Shown one piece after another: positions 4,902 to 5,092 of a DNA stretch of 5,092 bases; within the stretch, counting starts at the first letter, position 1; each line of letters starts with the position of its first letter. The notes under the pieces are model-generated. The model was not told where the DNA came from. It saw only the letters and a list, made by a program, of their open reading frames with translations, and ran no database searches. Both the position numbers and the translations under genes were made by a program. The DNA lies in NCBI GenBank assembly GCA_011526275.1, contig WTJP01000092.1:1-5092 (forward strand), in the 5' to 3' direction. Origin of the DNA: Candidatus Arcticimaribacter sp. GTDB lineage: Bacteria > Bacteroidota > Bacteroidia > Flavobacteriales > Flavobacteriaceae.

Positions 4902-5092
4902 GTTGCTATAGGGTGTGCTAGGGTGAGTTGGTGTTGATCAAAAGTAAAGAATTCCAATTGAAAGTCGTGCTTCCCTTCTTGGGTAAAAACCCTTGCACTA
5001 CCGCTTTGCTGATCGAGGGAAAAAGGAGCCACCAAGATTTGCTCGGCAAAAGAGAGGCCGGGTTGTCGCATGACTTTATACAAGGCTTCTTT
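4898..5092 (-). CDS. 4'-phosphopantetheinyl transferase, C-terminal part, cut by window edge
   Basis: The reading frame stays open to the right edge, giving 64 residues that start KEALYKVMRQPGLSFAEQI. KEALYK matches the last signature motif (W-x-x-KEA-x-x-K) of the Sfp/AcpT-type 4'-phosphopantetheinyl transferases, whose Glu coordinates Mg and whose Lys residues contact coenzyme A. The following SFAEQI and the beta-rich tail also fit the family. These cytosolic enzymes, usually about 200-230 residues, transfer phosphopantetheine from CoA to carrier proteins. The upstream W, H and D motifs are outside the window. The stop overlaps the start of the thiamine-binding gene by 4 nt (ATGA), so it belongs to the same operon, although no functional link with thiamine uptake is evident. 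Assignment rests on one motif plus general similarity. Confidence 0.75.
   Translation of the reverse strand, partial: KEALYKVMRQPGLSFAEQILVAPFSLDQQSGSARVFTQEGKHDFQLEFFTFDQHQLTLAHPIAT

Noticed and set aside
1..5092. Defence system, mobile element, CRISPR array or tRNA gene
   Set aside because: No direct-repeat arrays, transposase or integrase signatures, terminal inverted repeats or tRNA-like cloverleaf were seen; the window is ordinary chromosomal gene content.

Overview
This window looks like chromosome of a member of the Bacteroidota, most likely a flavobacterium-type lineage. The greA and HIT genes are adjacent, leaders are A/T-rich without Shine-Dalgarno motifs, two candidate -7 elements fit the TAnnTTTG pattern, and the thiamine-linked TonB receptor, PnuC and NadR-like kinase form a combination typical of that phylum. 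The species cannot be named from the sequence. Coding density is high and there are no signs of phage, transposons or CRISPR.

Left part (1-1118). On the minus strand, greA (transcription elongation factor) is followed with zero spacing (TAGATG) by a HIT-family nucleotide hydrolase that runs off the left edge. The greA leader begins with a perfect 7-bp hairpin followed by a U-rich stretch. Divergent from greA on the plus strand is a small lipoprotein with a Rieske-like fold, in which the normal [2Fe-2S] ligands are altered and four cysteines are retained. A strong bidirectional terminator separates it from the convergent receptor gene.

Middle (1139-3494). A 729-residue TonB-dependent outer-membrane receptor on the minus strand is preceded by a clear TPP riboswitch (THI element). 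This makes thiamine or a thiamine derivative the likely cargo. The 64 nt between aptamer and start codon contain a perfect complement to the aptamer's P2 strand and a hairpin that would bury the AUG. This reads as a translational on/off switch.

Right part (3495-5092). Four minus-strand genes overlap one another: the 3' end of a 4'-phosphopantetheinyl transferase, a small thiamine-binding (YkoF/MTH1187-type) protein, a PnuC-family vitamin transporter and a stand-alone NadR-type P-loop kinase. They run into the riboswitch and receptor.

Inferred pathway: the receptor brings thiamine across the outer membrane, the PnuC/PnuT-like protein carries it across the inner membrane by facilitated diffusion, and the kinase traps it by phosphorylation. 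The alternative is that PnuC and the kinase serve nicotinamide riboside, as their closest namesakes do. The most interesting points are the riboswitch expression platform, the possible recruitment of a NadR-like kinase to thiamine salvage, and the Rieske-like lipoprotein with non-canonical ligands.
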